Below the pieces are notes generated by a model that saw nothing but the letters and a program-made list of their open reading frames with translations, ran no database searches and was not told the origin of the DNA. Both the position numbers and the translations under genes were made by a program. A stretch of DNA of 64,000 bases, from contig JAAUOU010000005.1 in the NCBI GenBank assembly GCA_012034765.1, forward strand, positions 1 through 64,000, read 5' to 3'. The stretch is from Pleurocapsaceae cyanobacterium CSU_1_1 (GTDB taxonomy: Bacteria > Cyanobacteriota > Cyanobacteriia > Cyanobacteriales > Xenococcaceae). Each line of letters starts with the position of its first letter. Within the stretch, counting starts at the first letter, position 1. Shown in pieces: positions 16,754 through 25,790 of the stretch.

Positions 16754-19311
16754 ATACCTAACTTAGACTCAATTCTAGCTAAAGAACTAATTGCCGCTTC
16801 CCAATCTGGCTTTAACTCTACTGCTTTTTGATAGTATTCCCTAGCACTGTCATACTGCAAGAGATATTCAGCAACAGAACCCTTGCCGTACCAAGCCTCA
16901 TAGTAGTCGGGGTTAATTGTCAGTGCCTGGTCATAGGAATTTACTGCTTGGTCATATAATCTACTCGCTTTTTGCGTATTACCCAAGCCGATCAAAGCAG
17001 GAAGGTAGTCGGGTTTAATTGCCAGGGCTTCATTATAAGCCTTGATCGCCAGTTGATATCTTTTTTGCTGATAGTACACCTTACCTAAATTGTTCCAGGG
17101 TACAAAACTACGATTGGGATCGAGACTGATCGCTTTTTTAAAATCGGCAATGGCGCTATCATACTCCATTATGCCAGTGTAAGCTTCCCCACGATTATTC
17201 CATAGCCAAATATTATCAGGAGCAATTTTAATTGATTGGTCATAAGCAGCGATCGCTGCATCATATTCTTTGAGGCTATAGAGAGTTAATGCTTTGCAGT
17301 TCCATAGCTGGGGGCTTTGATAATGTCTTAAAGCAGTATTACAGGTTTGTAATGCCCCTGGATAATCATTTAGCTGCCGTTGAGCCTTCGCTTTTTTTAA
17401 CCATACCTGTTCAAAGTTTCTCACCTGTCCTCTAGTATTGGCTAATTTTTTTAGTCCATTCTCATAGTAATTAATTGCTTCTTGATACTGCTTTGCTTCT
17501 AGCTTGAGATCTCCTTTGTAAAATTCTAGAATTGCCACCCGCTGCGCCCATTGAGCCATGCCAATCAAAATACCAAAGATGAGAATTGGCGCAATCAAAA
17601 GATATTTGTATAGACCTTTAAATCGGGACTTGTGCTTGATTTTTTTAAGGTCTTTGGCAACTCTATTAAGAGATTGATACCGCTGATTTTGATCGAGACA
17701 AATCATTTTATCCAAAATTTTGGCAAAGTTAGGACTAATTCTCGCTTTGCGATGCCAAAGAACTTCTCCAGTACGGGGATTTTTTTCTAATTTTTGCGGT
17801 GAAGTTCCTGTTAAAACATAAATTGCTGTCATCCCCAAGGCATAGATATCACTTGCACAGGTTACTCTACCAGCAATTTGTTCTGGGGGAATATATCCCG
17901 CTTTACTATTAGGAGTTAAATTCACTGCTTGGTTGACCAAATTAAAATCAACTAAAGTAACATTCCCGTTATCGTTGCGCCTAATTAGGCTAGAGGGTTG
18001 AATATTACCATGAATAATCTGCTGTCGATGGAAGGGTTTTAGGGCGCTGACAGTATTAATTAAAATATCAATTACTTCGGCTTCTGAGAGGATAAACTGG
18101 TCTTCTACAGTTTGAGCTAGGTTTTTACCCTCTATATATTCTTGAACGATAAAAATTTGCGATTCATCAACAAAATATTCAATTATCGCTGGAGTTCTCT
18201 GTTCCTTATCTATTGTTGATAAATGATTAAACCCAGCCATAATTTTTTGGGTAATGGCTGACAAGGAAACTTGAGAATTTTGTACTTTTAATATTTCCAG
18301 ATAATAGCGATCGCTGTTTTGAGCTAAACTTGTAGCCACATAGGAGTTGACGTTTTGATTACCGCCTAAGTACTTAACCATTTGGTATTTTCCCCCAATG
18401 GTTTTGCCAATCATTTGCAACGGCTCTAAATCATGCAGTACTTCGCTCGCATTTTGATAGCGTTGGGAAGTACTCTCTGCCGTCATCCGATTGACAATTT
18501 TCAGAAAAGCCTCGCTAATGGCGATCTTTTGATTCCAGCAGACTGTCCCATCAGGTTCAGCCATTTCCCACTCAGTAGGGGATTTAGCCGTCATCCCAAA
18601 AACGACTGTTTTCCCCAAAGCATATATATCACTGCTGTAGATTGGCTTACCATTATTTTGCTCTGGAGGCATGTACCCAGGAGTGCCAATAATCTGGGTT
18701 TGCACCTTCTGCTTACTAACATCAAAAGCCATCGTGCCGATTTCTTTAACTGCCCCGAAGTCAATCAGGATCATCCTGCCATCTTCCTGTCGCCGAATTA
18801 AATTTGAGGGCTTGATATCACGATGAATAATACCCTGTTGATGAACCGATTTAAGAATGCCTAAAATATCTACTAAAAAATCAACTGCTTGAGTTTCATT
18901 GAGCATGTGGCGATAAACTTCTTGCTCAAATTCTTCTCCTTCAATAAACTCTAAAACTAAATAAAATTGCTCATTTTCTTCAAAATGACCGATAAATTCA
19001 GGAATTTGAGCATGTTTACCCAGCCATTGCAGCACCATTGCTTCAGTTGCTAGGCGTTCTTTGGCACTAGCCCAAACCGAAGGACTGTTAAATTTTGGCT
19101 GTAATTGTTTAACGGCACATTTTACTCCAGACTGCCGATCTGATGCTAAATAGGTGGTAGCAAACCCCCCGCTACCAAGTTCACGAATAATATCAAATCT
19201 TTGATTTAATACATCTCCTGTCTTGAGCGCCTTATAACCATACTCAGTATAATGTTCAGCAGAAGAGTTTTGGGACTGGGAAATGGGAATAGTAAAGTCT
19301 GAGTCTGACAT
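16750..19311 (-). CDS. Ser/Thr kinase with a second pseudokinase domain, membrane helix and TPR repeats
   Basis: An 853-residue protein. The first kinase domain (about 38-295) is complete: LGSGGFATTYLASD, AVKQL, HRDIKPSNL and DFGAVKE. A second kinase fold (about 303-560) has HGNIQPSSLIRR in place of HRD and DFN in place of DFG, so it is probably catalytically dead. A membrane helix follows (YLLIAPILIFGILIGMA, about 567-590). The rest (about 595-850) is a run of six or more TPRs with typical YxxALAIKPDY units, presumably outside the membrane. It likely phosphorylates partners in a signalling role. A TPR/periplasmic-binding protein is encoded divergently at 19970. Confidence 0.92.
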   Translation of the reverse strand: MSDSDFTIPISQSQNSSAEHYTEYGYKALKTGDVLNQRFDIIRELGSGGFATTYLASDRQSGVKCAVKQLQPKFNSPSVWASAKERLATEAMVLQWLGKHAQIPEFIGHFEENEQFYLVLEFIEGEEFEQEVYRHMLNETQAVDFLVDILGILKSVHQQGIIHRDIKPSNLIRRQEDGRMILIDFGAVKEIGTMAFDVSKQKVQTQIIGTPGYMPPEQNNGKPIYSSDIYALGKTVVFGMTAKSPTEWEMAEPDGTVCWNQKIAISEAFLKIVNRMTAESTSQRYQNASEVLHDLEPLQMIGKTIGGKYQMVKYLGGNQNVNSYVATSLAQNSDRYYLEILKVQNSQVSLSAITQKIMAGFNHLSTIDKEQRTPAIIEYFVDESQIFIVQEYIEGKNLAQTVEDQFILSEAEVIDILINTVSALKPFHRQQIIHGNIQPSSLIRRNDNGNVTLVDFNLVNQAVNLTPNSKAGYIPPEQIAGRVTCASDIYALGMTAIYVLTGTSPQKLEKNPRTGEVLWHRKARISPNFAKILDKMICLDQNQRYQSLNRVAKDLKKIKHKSRFKGLYKYLLIAPILIFGILIGMAQWAQRVAILEFYKGDLKLEAKQYQEAINYYENGLKKLANTRGQVRNFEQVWLKKAKAQRQLNDYPGALQTCNTALRHYQSPQLWNCKALTLYSLKEYDAAIAAYDQSIKIAPDNIWLWNNRGEAYTGIMEYDSAIADFKKAISLDPNRSFVPWNNLGKVYYQQKRYQLAIKAYNEALAIKPDYLPALIGLGNTQKASRLYDQAVNSYDQALTINPDYYEAWYGKGSVAEYLLQYDSAREYYQKAVELKPDWEAAISSLARIESKLGI

Positions 19312-19599
19312 GACATATCTGGACGCAAGATTTCTAAATTTTAGCGAACGAACATTGGTTCAAGGAATATAAAGAATTTCAATTACTGCTAACGTTAGCA
19401 TAAAGAAAGACAATCACTTAATTAGTCTATAGAATCTTGTAGCTTTTCTAGACAAATATTTATATATAACTACGAGTAAGCTTCGTCATAAAATTGTATC
19501 TCAGAAAACTCTGATTCACGCTAAAATTTTAGTCTGATACCAATGTAAAACCAACCTTAACCCTCGTCAAAGCTAAATTCTGCTTAAATAATTTATTTT

Positions 19600-19773
19600 A
19601 TGAGCTTTTTTCGACAATATATAGCACCTTTTATGGTACTTTTAATTTTCTTGGCAGCTTTATTTGCTGTCAGCATTCGTATTTTTCTGCCTTCAGATAT
19701 GGCTGCTCCTGCGCCAATTTCTCGAATTGATTTGCAGACCAACATTGCTCAAAACCCTGTGGAGAACTTTTAG
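19600..19773 (+). CDS. 57-residue single-helix membrane protein
   Basis: ATG at 19600 opens a frame reading MSFFRQYIAPFMVLLIFLAA then a hydrophobic helix to residue about 34 and a short polar tail rich in Pro/Ala, ending at TAG 19771-19773. The helix composition and clean start suggest a genuine small membrane protein. The promoter would lie in the gap to the divergent kinase gene. Function unknown. Confidence 0.6.
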   Translation: MSFFRQYIAPFMVLLIFLAALFAVSIRIFLPSDMAAPAPISRIDLQTNIAQNPVENF

Positions 19774-19969
19774 ACTTAGGCGCTACTAATTAGTAATTTG
19801 GACTATTTATCCTTAAAACCGATTAAAATACTCAGTGTAAATCGTGAATAAAAGATCGCCCTAGATTGTCGAACAGCAATGTGTTAAGTAAATTTGGTTC
19901 AAGATGTCTTAAAAATTGTAAGTTATCTTTTACATAAATTAATTACTCTGACTAATTTTTATTGCTGTA

Positions 19970-21364
19970 ATGAGTCAAAAAAAAGAAAATGTAATTTTAT
20001 TGTTATCACTCTTGATTACAACTGGTGTCATCACTGGAGGTTTGTGGTGGTTACTTGGTAGAAGAGAGCCAAAGATTGCCAACGGCGATTCGCCTAAAAT
20101 TGTTGCTCCTAAGGTTGTTGCTAATGCTCCCAGCACAGGGGGAGAGATTTTATTTCAGCGAGATGTTAATCCAGAAAAACAGGCTGCGGCTAAAGAGATC
20201 GCCGAACAGAATTATCCAGCAGCTGAATCTTTATTGAAGCAGTCGTTAAATAAGCAGCGCAACGATCCTGAAGCTTTGATCTATCTAAATAATGCTCGGA
20301 TTGGCAAGAATAAAGCCTATAGTATTGCTGTTGCTGTCCCTATCGATACTGAAGAGACTAGCGCCAAGGAAATTTTGCGGGGTGTGGCTCAAGCACAATC
20401 AGAGATTAATCAGCAGGGAGGTATTAATGATATTCCTCTTAAGGTGCTAATTGTTAACGATAATAACGATCCCCAAACTGCCAAACAAGTAGCCCAGGAA
20501 TTAGCTCAGAATAAAGATGTTCTAGGAGTAGTGGGACATTTTTCCAGTGGGGTGACTTTAGCTACTGCACCAATCTATGAACAAAATAAGTTAGTGGTAA
20601 TTTCTCCTAGCAGCACTTCGGTTGCTCTATCTAAAGCAGGCGACTATATCTTTCGTACCGTGCCGAGCGATCGCTTTACTAGTAGTGCCTTAGCTAAATA
20701 TTTTTTAGAGCGACTAGAGTTGCGTCAGGCTGCCATTATTTATAATTCTCAAAGTGCCTACAGTAAATCCCTCCAGGAAACTTTTACAACAGATGTCGTG
20801 AGCAATGGCGGTGAAATCGTCACGGAAGTAGATCTATCCGACAACAATTTTAATCCTGCGGAAACTCTCAAAACAGCACAAAACCAGGGTGCAGAAGCGC
20901 TAGTTTTTCTCAATGATTCGGCGACTGTAGATCAAGCTTATCTATTGATGCAGTTGAACAACGGCAAACTATCCTTGTTGGGAGGAGACAGTCTTTACAA
21001 ACCCCAAACTTTACAGATCGCAGGAGAGAAAGCTAAAGGCTTAGTTCTAGGCGTACCCTGGCATGCTTTAGGTAGCCCAAATATTAAATTTACTGCTGCT
21101 GCCTACCGTCTGTGGGGAGGAGATGTTAACTGGCGTACGGCAATGGCTTATGATGCTACTCAAGCCTTAGCAAAAGGATTAGCACAAAACCCCAGCCGTT
21201 CAGGAATCCAAGCGGTTTTATCAGACTCAGGCTTTAATGTCTTGGGAGCATCAGGCAACCTGAAATTTTTGCAATCAGGCGATCGCAATGCTGCGGTACA
21301 GTTGGTTGAAGTGCAACCAGGCGATCGCTCTTCCTTTGGTTATGATTTTGTTCCTCTTAAGTAA
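19970..21364 (+). CDS. membrane-anchored TPR plus LivJ-type periplasmic binding protein
   Basis: A 464-residue intact paralogue of the 8949-10363 protein. It has an N-terminal membrane anchor (about 8-30), a single TPR-like helix pair (about 68-105, NYPAAESLLKQSLNKQRNDP) and then a type I periplasmic binding fold (SIAVAVPIDTEETSAKEILR, VLGVVGHFSSGVTLATAPIY, WRTAMAYDATQALAKGL). The fold binds amino acids or similar ligands in ABC importers, but no permease genes are near. The membrane anchor and TPR make a sensor or scaffold role as plausible as transport. The C-terminus (GDRNAAVQLVEVQPGDRS) shows what the broken paralogue should look like. Confidence 0.88.
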   Translation: MSQKKENVILLLSLLITTGVITGGLWWLLGRREPKIANGDSPKIVAPKVVANAPSTGGEILFQRDVNPEKQAAAKEIAEQNYPAAESLLKQSLNKQRNDPEALIYLNNARIGKNKAYSIAVAVPIDTEETSAKEILRGVAQAQSEINQQGGINDIPLKVLIVNDNNDPQTAKQVAQELAQNKDVLGVVGHFSSGVTLATAPIYEQNKLVVISPSSTSVALSKAGDYIFRTVPSDRFTSSALAKYFLERLELRQAAIIYNSQSAYSKSLQETFTTDVVSNGGEIVTEVDLSDNNFNPAETLKTAQNQGAEALVFLNDSATVDQAYLLMQLNNGKLSLLGGDSLYKPQTLQIAGEKAKGLVLGVPWHALGSPNIKFTAAAYRLWGGDVNWRTAMAYDATQALAKGLAQNPSRSGIQAVLSDSGFNVLGASGNLKFLQSGDRNAAVQLVEVQPGDRSSFGYDFVPLK

Positions 21365-21381
21365 CCTGAGTACAGATTTAA

Positions 21382-22371
21382 CTAGATGCGATTGATGACT
21401 GCCTCATGGTTGACTGATTGTCCCTCTAAAGTCACATTTGCTCTAGTGGCGCGAAACATCCCAAAACGACACAACCCAGCACCAAAAGCCAACCGCATTA
21501 GTAGCAAGGTAGGAACTTCGCGCAGTGATTTAATTAAGCCTGAAAAGCCAAATATAATCAGTCCTTTAGGTTTAACAACACCTTGCCAAATGGAATCGAT
21601 CCAGGAAGGAAGAGTTGCTTGAGTCCAATCATCAGTAATGACCTCTCCCTCAACTAAACCTGTCTCTGCTAACAGTTCAGAAAAGCCTTCAATACTGGCA
21701 AAAGCTGGATGCGACCACTGATCTAATAATTGTCTCATGACAGGTTTCTCCCAGAAATTCAGGGGTATAGTGCGATCGTCCCGTTGATTCCAGTCTGCAA
21801 CTACTAAAATACCTCCAGGCTTTAATACCCGCAATAATTCCCTGGCAAAAACTGCTTTATCGGGCATATGAGGTCCTGCTTCCACTGACCACACCACGTC
21901 AAAACTAGCATCAGGAAAAGAAAGAGCCATAGCATCATCTACCTGGAATTTAGCCTTAATTCCTGGGGGAGTTAATTCTTGGGCGCGTTTGACCTGTTGA
22001 GGACTAATCGTCACTCCCGTAACGTCAAAGTTATAGTCTTTTGCCAAAATACGACTACTGCCACCAATACCGCAACCCACATCTAATAAAGTTGTGCCAG
22101 CAGGCATATTTGCTAAACCACCCCAGCGAACCATTTCATGGACAAAATCATATTTTGCTTGGTTAAAATCTGTAGACTTGGGTGGTGAACCATAATGTCC
22201 TAAGTGAATATGTTCACCCCAGTAGAATTCTAAGATCCCGTCTTCTGTCCACTCATCATAAGAGTTGGCGACAGAATCAGCGGACTCATAATTACGAGGG
22301 GTAAGTAGATAGATAGCAATGCCCACTAATAAAGCAAGGGCTAACAAACCCAGAATGTAAAATAAGCTCAT
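21382..22371 (-). CDS. MPBQ/MSBQ methyltransferase (tocopherol and plastoquinone synthesis)
   Basis: A 329-residue SAM-dependent enzyme with an N-terminal membrane anchor (about 3-24). It methylates 2-methyl-6-phytyl- and solanesyl-benzoquinol in the thylakoid or inner membrane. The sequence closely follows my recollection of the Synechocystis Sll0418 type: ADSVANSYDEWTEDGILEFY, GEHIHLGHYG, the SAM motif LLDVGCGIGGSSRILAKDY, SFDVVWSVEAGPHMPDKAVF and a C-terminal REVPTLLLMRLAFGAGLCRFGMF. It is convergent with the binding-protein gene (17 bases between stops). Confidence 0.9.
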   Translation of the reverse strand: MSLFYILGLLALALLVGIAIYLLTPRNYESADSVANSYDEWTEDGILEFYWGEHIHLGHYGSPPKSTDFNQAKYDFVHEMVRWGGLANMPAGTTLLDVGCGIGGSSRILAKDYNFDVTGVTISPQQVKRAQELTPPGIKAKFQVDDAMALSFPDASFDVVWSVEAGPHMPDKAVFARELLRVLKPGGILVVADWNQRDDRTIPLNFWEKPVMRQLLDQWSHPAFASIEGFSELLAETGLVEGEVITDDWTQATLPSWIDSIWQGVVKPKGLIIFGFSGLIKSLREVPTLLLMRLAFGAGLCRFGMFRATRANVTLEGQSVNHEAVINRI

Positions 22372-22595
22372 TAAAAGTGATTAATATATCATTACAAGTT
22401 TTCAATATAGCAATATTTGACTATAACTACAGCAGGAGCTATAGAAATTTTCGATAAAAAAATCAACTTGTTAAGACGATTTAAATCAAACAAGGTAAAC
22501 CAATTACTTTGCAAACAGTCTTAAATCCCAAAAATAAAATCTTAAAATATAGTCCTAAGTAGTTAATTTATTTTGATACATAAATCACTTTTTCT

Positions 22596-23242
22596 ATGAC
22601 TAAGCATCTATTTACAGTTGGACACTCAAATCTTAGTCTTGAAGAATTTATCAGATTAGTAAAAAACATCAAGTTAATGCCATTGCAGATGTCCGTTCTC
22701 ACCCTTATAGTAGTTATTTATCTCACTTTAATCGAGATTTACTGAAATTTGAGTTATTAAAAGCAAAGTTTAAATATGTATTTTTAGGTGATGAATTAGG
22801 AGCAAGACCAAAAGACTTAAGCTGTTATATTAACAATAAAGCAGTATATAGCAAAATTGCTGATTCTAATGATTTTCAAAATGGTATTAAACGAATAGTT
22901 GTAGGCTTAAACAAATATCGAGTTGCTTTAATGTGTGCAGAAAAAGATCCGATATCTTGCCATCGAACAATTCTAATTTGTAAACATTTACGGCAGCTAG
23001 ATATTGAAATAGATCATATTATTGATGACAAGACTCTAGAGTCTCAAGGGCAAATAGAAGATAGATTACTTGATTTACATGGATTTGATTTGCAACACAA
23101 TAGATTGAAAATCCCCAAGATATTACAACTCGATTTATTTAGCTCAGTACAATCTAGTACAACATCATTTATTTCTAAGGAAGAATTTCTAGAAAAAGCA
23201 TATTTAATTCAAGAAAATAAGATTGCCTACAAAAATAAATAA
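22596..23242 (+). CDS. DUF488 family protein, first of two, frame broken near the start
   Basis: ATG 22596 opens MTKHLFTVGHSNLSLEEFIRLV, the N-terminal DUF488 signature. The frame then changes at an A6 run (22661-22666); one added A continues with HQVNAIADVRSHPYSSYLSHFNRD and on to MCAEKDPISCHRTILICKHL, the conserved Cys/His block of the family. The restored protein is about 215 residues. DUF488 function is unknown; the invariant C...CHR suggests a metal-binding or thiol active site. It ends 2 bases before a second DUF488 gene, followed by a dual-OB protein. Confidence 0.82.
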
Positions 23243-23244
23243 TC

Positions 23245-23712
23245 ATGAATAAAATGCGTCAGATACAGTCGTCAAATATTAATTTGTACAGTATTGGATT
23301 TACTCAAAAAACAGCCCAGGAATTTTTCACTCTTTTAGCCAATGCTGGAGTTAAACGAATTATTGATACTAGATTAAATAATGTTTCCCAGCTAGCAGGT
23401 TTTGCCAAACGAAAAGATTTAGAATATTTTTTAAAAGAAATTGCTGATATTGAATATGTACATATCTTGGATTTAGCACCAACACAAGACATACTTAACA
23501 AGTACAAAAAAGAAAAAGGCGATTGGAAAACTTATGAAAAAAGCTTCCTGGACTTGATGAAAACCAGGCAGATAGAGAAGACAATATCTCCAAAACTACT
23601 TGATGGAGGTTGTTTATTGTGTAGTGAAGCGAAACCTCACAATTGTCATCGTCGCTTAGTAGCTGAATACTTAAATAATAAATTGGGAAATATAAATATA
23701 TGTCATCTTTAG
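23245..23712 (+). CDS. DUF488 family protein, second of two
   Basis: A 155-residue intact DUF488 protein: YSIGFTQKTAQEFFTLLANAGVKRIIDTRLN at the start and CLLCSEAKPHNCHRRLVAEYL at the end, giving the same Cys...Cys-His-Arg pattern as its neighbour. The two share architecture but differ in sequence and length, so they look like specialised partners rather than a recent duplication. It starts 2 bases after the first DUF488 gene and ends 10 bases before the dual-OB gene, strongly suggesting one operon. Confidence 0.87.
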   Translation: MNKMRQIQSSNINLYSIGFTQKTAQEFFTLLANAGVKRIIDTRLNNVSQLAGFAKRKDLEYFLKEIADIEYVHILDLAPTQDILNKYKKEKGDWKTYEKSFLDLMKTRQIEKTISPKLLDGGCLLCSEAKPHNCHRRLVAEYLNNKLGNINICHL

Positions 23713-23722
23713 ATATGTATTT

Positions 23723-24379
23723 ATGGTTAAAATAATTTGTTTAGCTAATTCCAAGAAAAACGGCGATCGCTGTATTGCTGGTATTGATATTTGTACGGAA
23801 AAATGGATTCGCCCTGTATCAGGAACTAAAGATGGTAGTATTTCTGCCAACAAACGTTTGGTGAATGGCAAAGAACCACAGTTGCTAGATATTTTAGACA
23901 TTACTGTGGATAAAACAGGGGAAGATTTTGGATTTGCAGCGGAAAACTTGAATATTATTCCTGGTCAATGGCAAAAAGTAGGACAATTTGTTCCCAATCA
24001 ATTAATCAAATACTGCAACAATAATTTATGTGTATTGCATAATGCTTGGAAATTTGTCGAAGTTGCTTTTTTAAAACGCTTGCCCTTCTCACAAAGAAAA
24101 ACTATTCAATTAGTATATGTTGAAAAATTATTAATCGAGTGGGACGAAAAAAAAATGAAATGGAGAGGCTCTCTAAATAATAAAAATTCCACAATTCTCA
24201 ACGGTCTACCAATTACCGATCCAAAATTTATAGCAGCACTTAGATCTGGTTATAAACCTCAAAATCCTTGCTTAGTAACAGTTAGCCTTAGTATGCCCCA
24301 TAATCCTTATCGAATTGATAACTGGGCGCATGGTGCTGTTTGTTGGAAATTAATTGCTGGAGTAATTGAGTTGTCTTAG
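23723..24379 (+). CDS. dual OB-domain protein (DuOB type) linked to DUF488
   Basis: A 218-residue protein beginning VKIICLANSKKNGDRCIAGI followed by KWIRPVSGTKDGSIS, and ending GYKPQNPCLVTVSLSMPHN with WAHGAVCWKLIAGVIEL. I recognise this as the dual-OB type found next to DUF488 genes. OB folds usually bind nucleic acids or nucleotides, so a role in handling a modified or damaged nucleic acid with the DUF488 pair is possible, but this is inference. The start follows the DUF488 stop closely. Confidence 0.65.
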   Translation: MVKIICLANSKKNGDRCIAGIDICTEKWIRPVSGTKDGSISANKRLVNGKEPQLLDILDITVDKTGEDFGFAAENLNIIPGQWQKVGQFVPNQLIKYCNNNLCVLHNAWKFVEVAFLKRLPFSQRKTIQLVYVEKLLIEWDEKKMKWRGSLNNKNSTILNGLPITDPKFIAALRSGYKPQNPCLVTVSLSMPHNPYRIDNWAHGAVCWKLIAGVIELS

Positions 24380-24478
24380 TTTGTGGCGATCGCACGCTAG
24401 AAATATGCCTGATCCGTAGGCAGTTTCATGATTAAATTTATTAAATTTATAGATGAAGCAAAATGGAGGAGGAGCAAA

Positions 24479-25234
24479 ATGGTATCCAATACAGAGCAGA
24501 TTTTAGTCGCTGGTGCTACGGGAGGAGTGGGACAATTAGTAGTTGCTAAGTTATTAGCCAAAGATCTCAAGGTTTGTGCCTTGACTAGAACGAGAGCCAA
24601 AGCAGAATCGATGTTTGATCAACAAGTTAAAATCATCGAAGGGGATATTCGTCATGCCAATACTTTGGCAAGGGTTACCAATGGTATTAGCTATATAATT
24701 TGCTGTACGGGGACAACTGCATTTCCTTCCCTCAGATGGGATTTTGCTAATCTGTTTCAACCTGCCAATAGTCCCGCAGCGGTAGACGCAGAAGGAGTCA
24801 AAAACTTAGTCGCTGCTGCACCTGAAGATTTAAAAAGGTTTGTGTTTGTTTCTTCCTGTGGTGTATTGCGTAAAGATGAGTTTCCCTATAATATCCTCAA
24901 TGCTTTCGGCGTTTTGGATGCCAAATTAAAAGGAGAAGAAGCGATCGCTGCCTCGAACTTACCCTACACGATTATCCGTCCTGCTAGATTAATTGATGGT
25001 CCTTATACTTCCTATGACCTAAATACTTTATTACGCGCCAAAACCGACGGTAAAAAAGCTGTCAAAATAGAGTCAGGCGATCGCTTAAACGGCGAAACTA
25101 GTCGTATAGATGTGGCTAATGCTTGTGTTGAAGCTTTGTTTTATGACACGACTATTAACAAGGACTTCTCGATCATTAATGCAGAAGATAGAGATCATCC
25201 AACTCAATGGTCAGAACTTTTTGCCACACTTTAA
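24479..25234 (+). CDS. atypical SDR, NAD(P)-binding (NmrA/YwnB-like) protein
   Basis: ATG 24479 is preceded by a strong GGAGGAGGAG at 24465-24474, so it is preferred over the upstream ATG 24428. The 251-residue protein starts with the Rossmann motif ILVAGATGGVGQLVVAKLL and has FVFVSSCGVLRKDE and YTIIRPARLIDGPY, typical of atypical short-chain dehydrogenases related to plant HCF173 and other chloroplast assembly factors. No classic YxxxK is seen, so redox catalysis is uncertain. Confidence 0.82.
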   Translation: MVSNTEQILVAGATGGVGQLVVAKLLAKDLKVCALTRTRAKAESMFDQQVKIIEGDIRHANTLARVTNGISYIICCTGTTAFPSLRWDFANLFQPANSPAAVDAEGVKNLVAAAPEDLKRFVFVSSCGVLRKDEFPYNILNAFGVLDAKLKGEEAIAASNLPYTIIRPARLIDGPYTSYDLNTLLRAKTDGKKAVKIESGDRLNGETSRIDVANACVEALFYDTTINKDFSIINAEDRDHPTQWSELFATL

Positions 25235-25285
25235 ATCGATTCTTGCATTAGCTGCTAGCATAAGAAAATTAATTGGAATAACTAT

Positions 25286-25668
25286 ATGTATAATCCCGTA
25301 GAACAGTTTTTTTGGCGATCGCAAAAGGCAATTTGGCTAAAGCTTTAGATACAGTAAACGGGGATGTAGTTTTTGAAGCTCAAGGACCAAAATCAGTTCC
25401 AATTTACGGTCGATTTGAGGGAAAAAAAGGAGTTGAAAAGTTTGTCAATACTTTATCGGATTTATTTAATACAGAGGCTTTTGAAATACGTAAATGGGCA
25501 TTTTCAGAAGACTTTGTTTTTGCTTATGGCTATATGCAGCATCGCGTTAGCAAGACTAATAAACTATTTAAAAGTGAATGGTCTTTAGTATGTCAGATAG
25601 AAAACGAGCGCATAAGTTCTTATAAAATGTTTGAGGATACAGCAGCATTAGAAGCAGCATACATTTAG
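25286..25668 (+). CDS. SnoaL/NTF2-like protein, frame broken at the N-terminus
   Basis: ATG 25286 reads MYNPVEQFF and then meets a T7 run (25307-25313). One more T continues in the next frame as LAIAKGNLAKALDTVNGDVV and through to the stop at 25668, giving about 127 residues. The body (GRFEGKKGVEKFVNTLSDLF, WSLVCQIENERISSYKMFED) is a SnoaL-like NTF2 fold, used by small-molecule isomerases and binding proteins. Without the correction translation would have to begin inside the domain. The T-run abuts a HIP1 site. Confidence 0.75.
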
Positions 25669-25724
25669 CTGTCAGGGTATATCCGAAGATGTAGGATAAG
25701 TTTTGTCCTAAAGAAGTAGCTGAG

Positions 25725-25790
25725 TCTAACGACTCGCGTGCGCTTCCGCGTCGAGTCAGCTTCGCGTCCTTCCCGTCGCGCCTAGCTTTT
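25725..25790. repeat. GC-rich short repeat element reaching into a gene's 3' end
   Basis: The stretch is far richer in CG dinucleotides than its surroundings. GACTCG (25731-25736) and CGAGTC (25752-25757) form an inverted pair, and related blocks TTCGCGTCC and TCCCGTCGCG follow. The element supplies the last codons of the bilin-lyase-like gene on the minus strand (GATGRTRS) and its stop. It looks like a dispersed cyanobacterial repeat that has captured the end of the gene. Confidence 0.55.
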
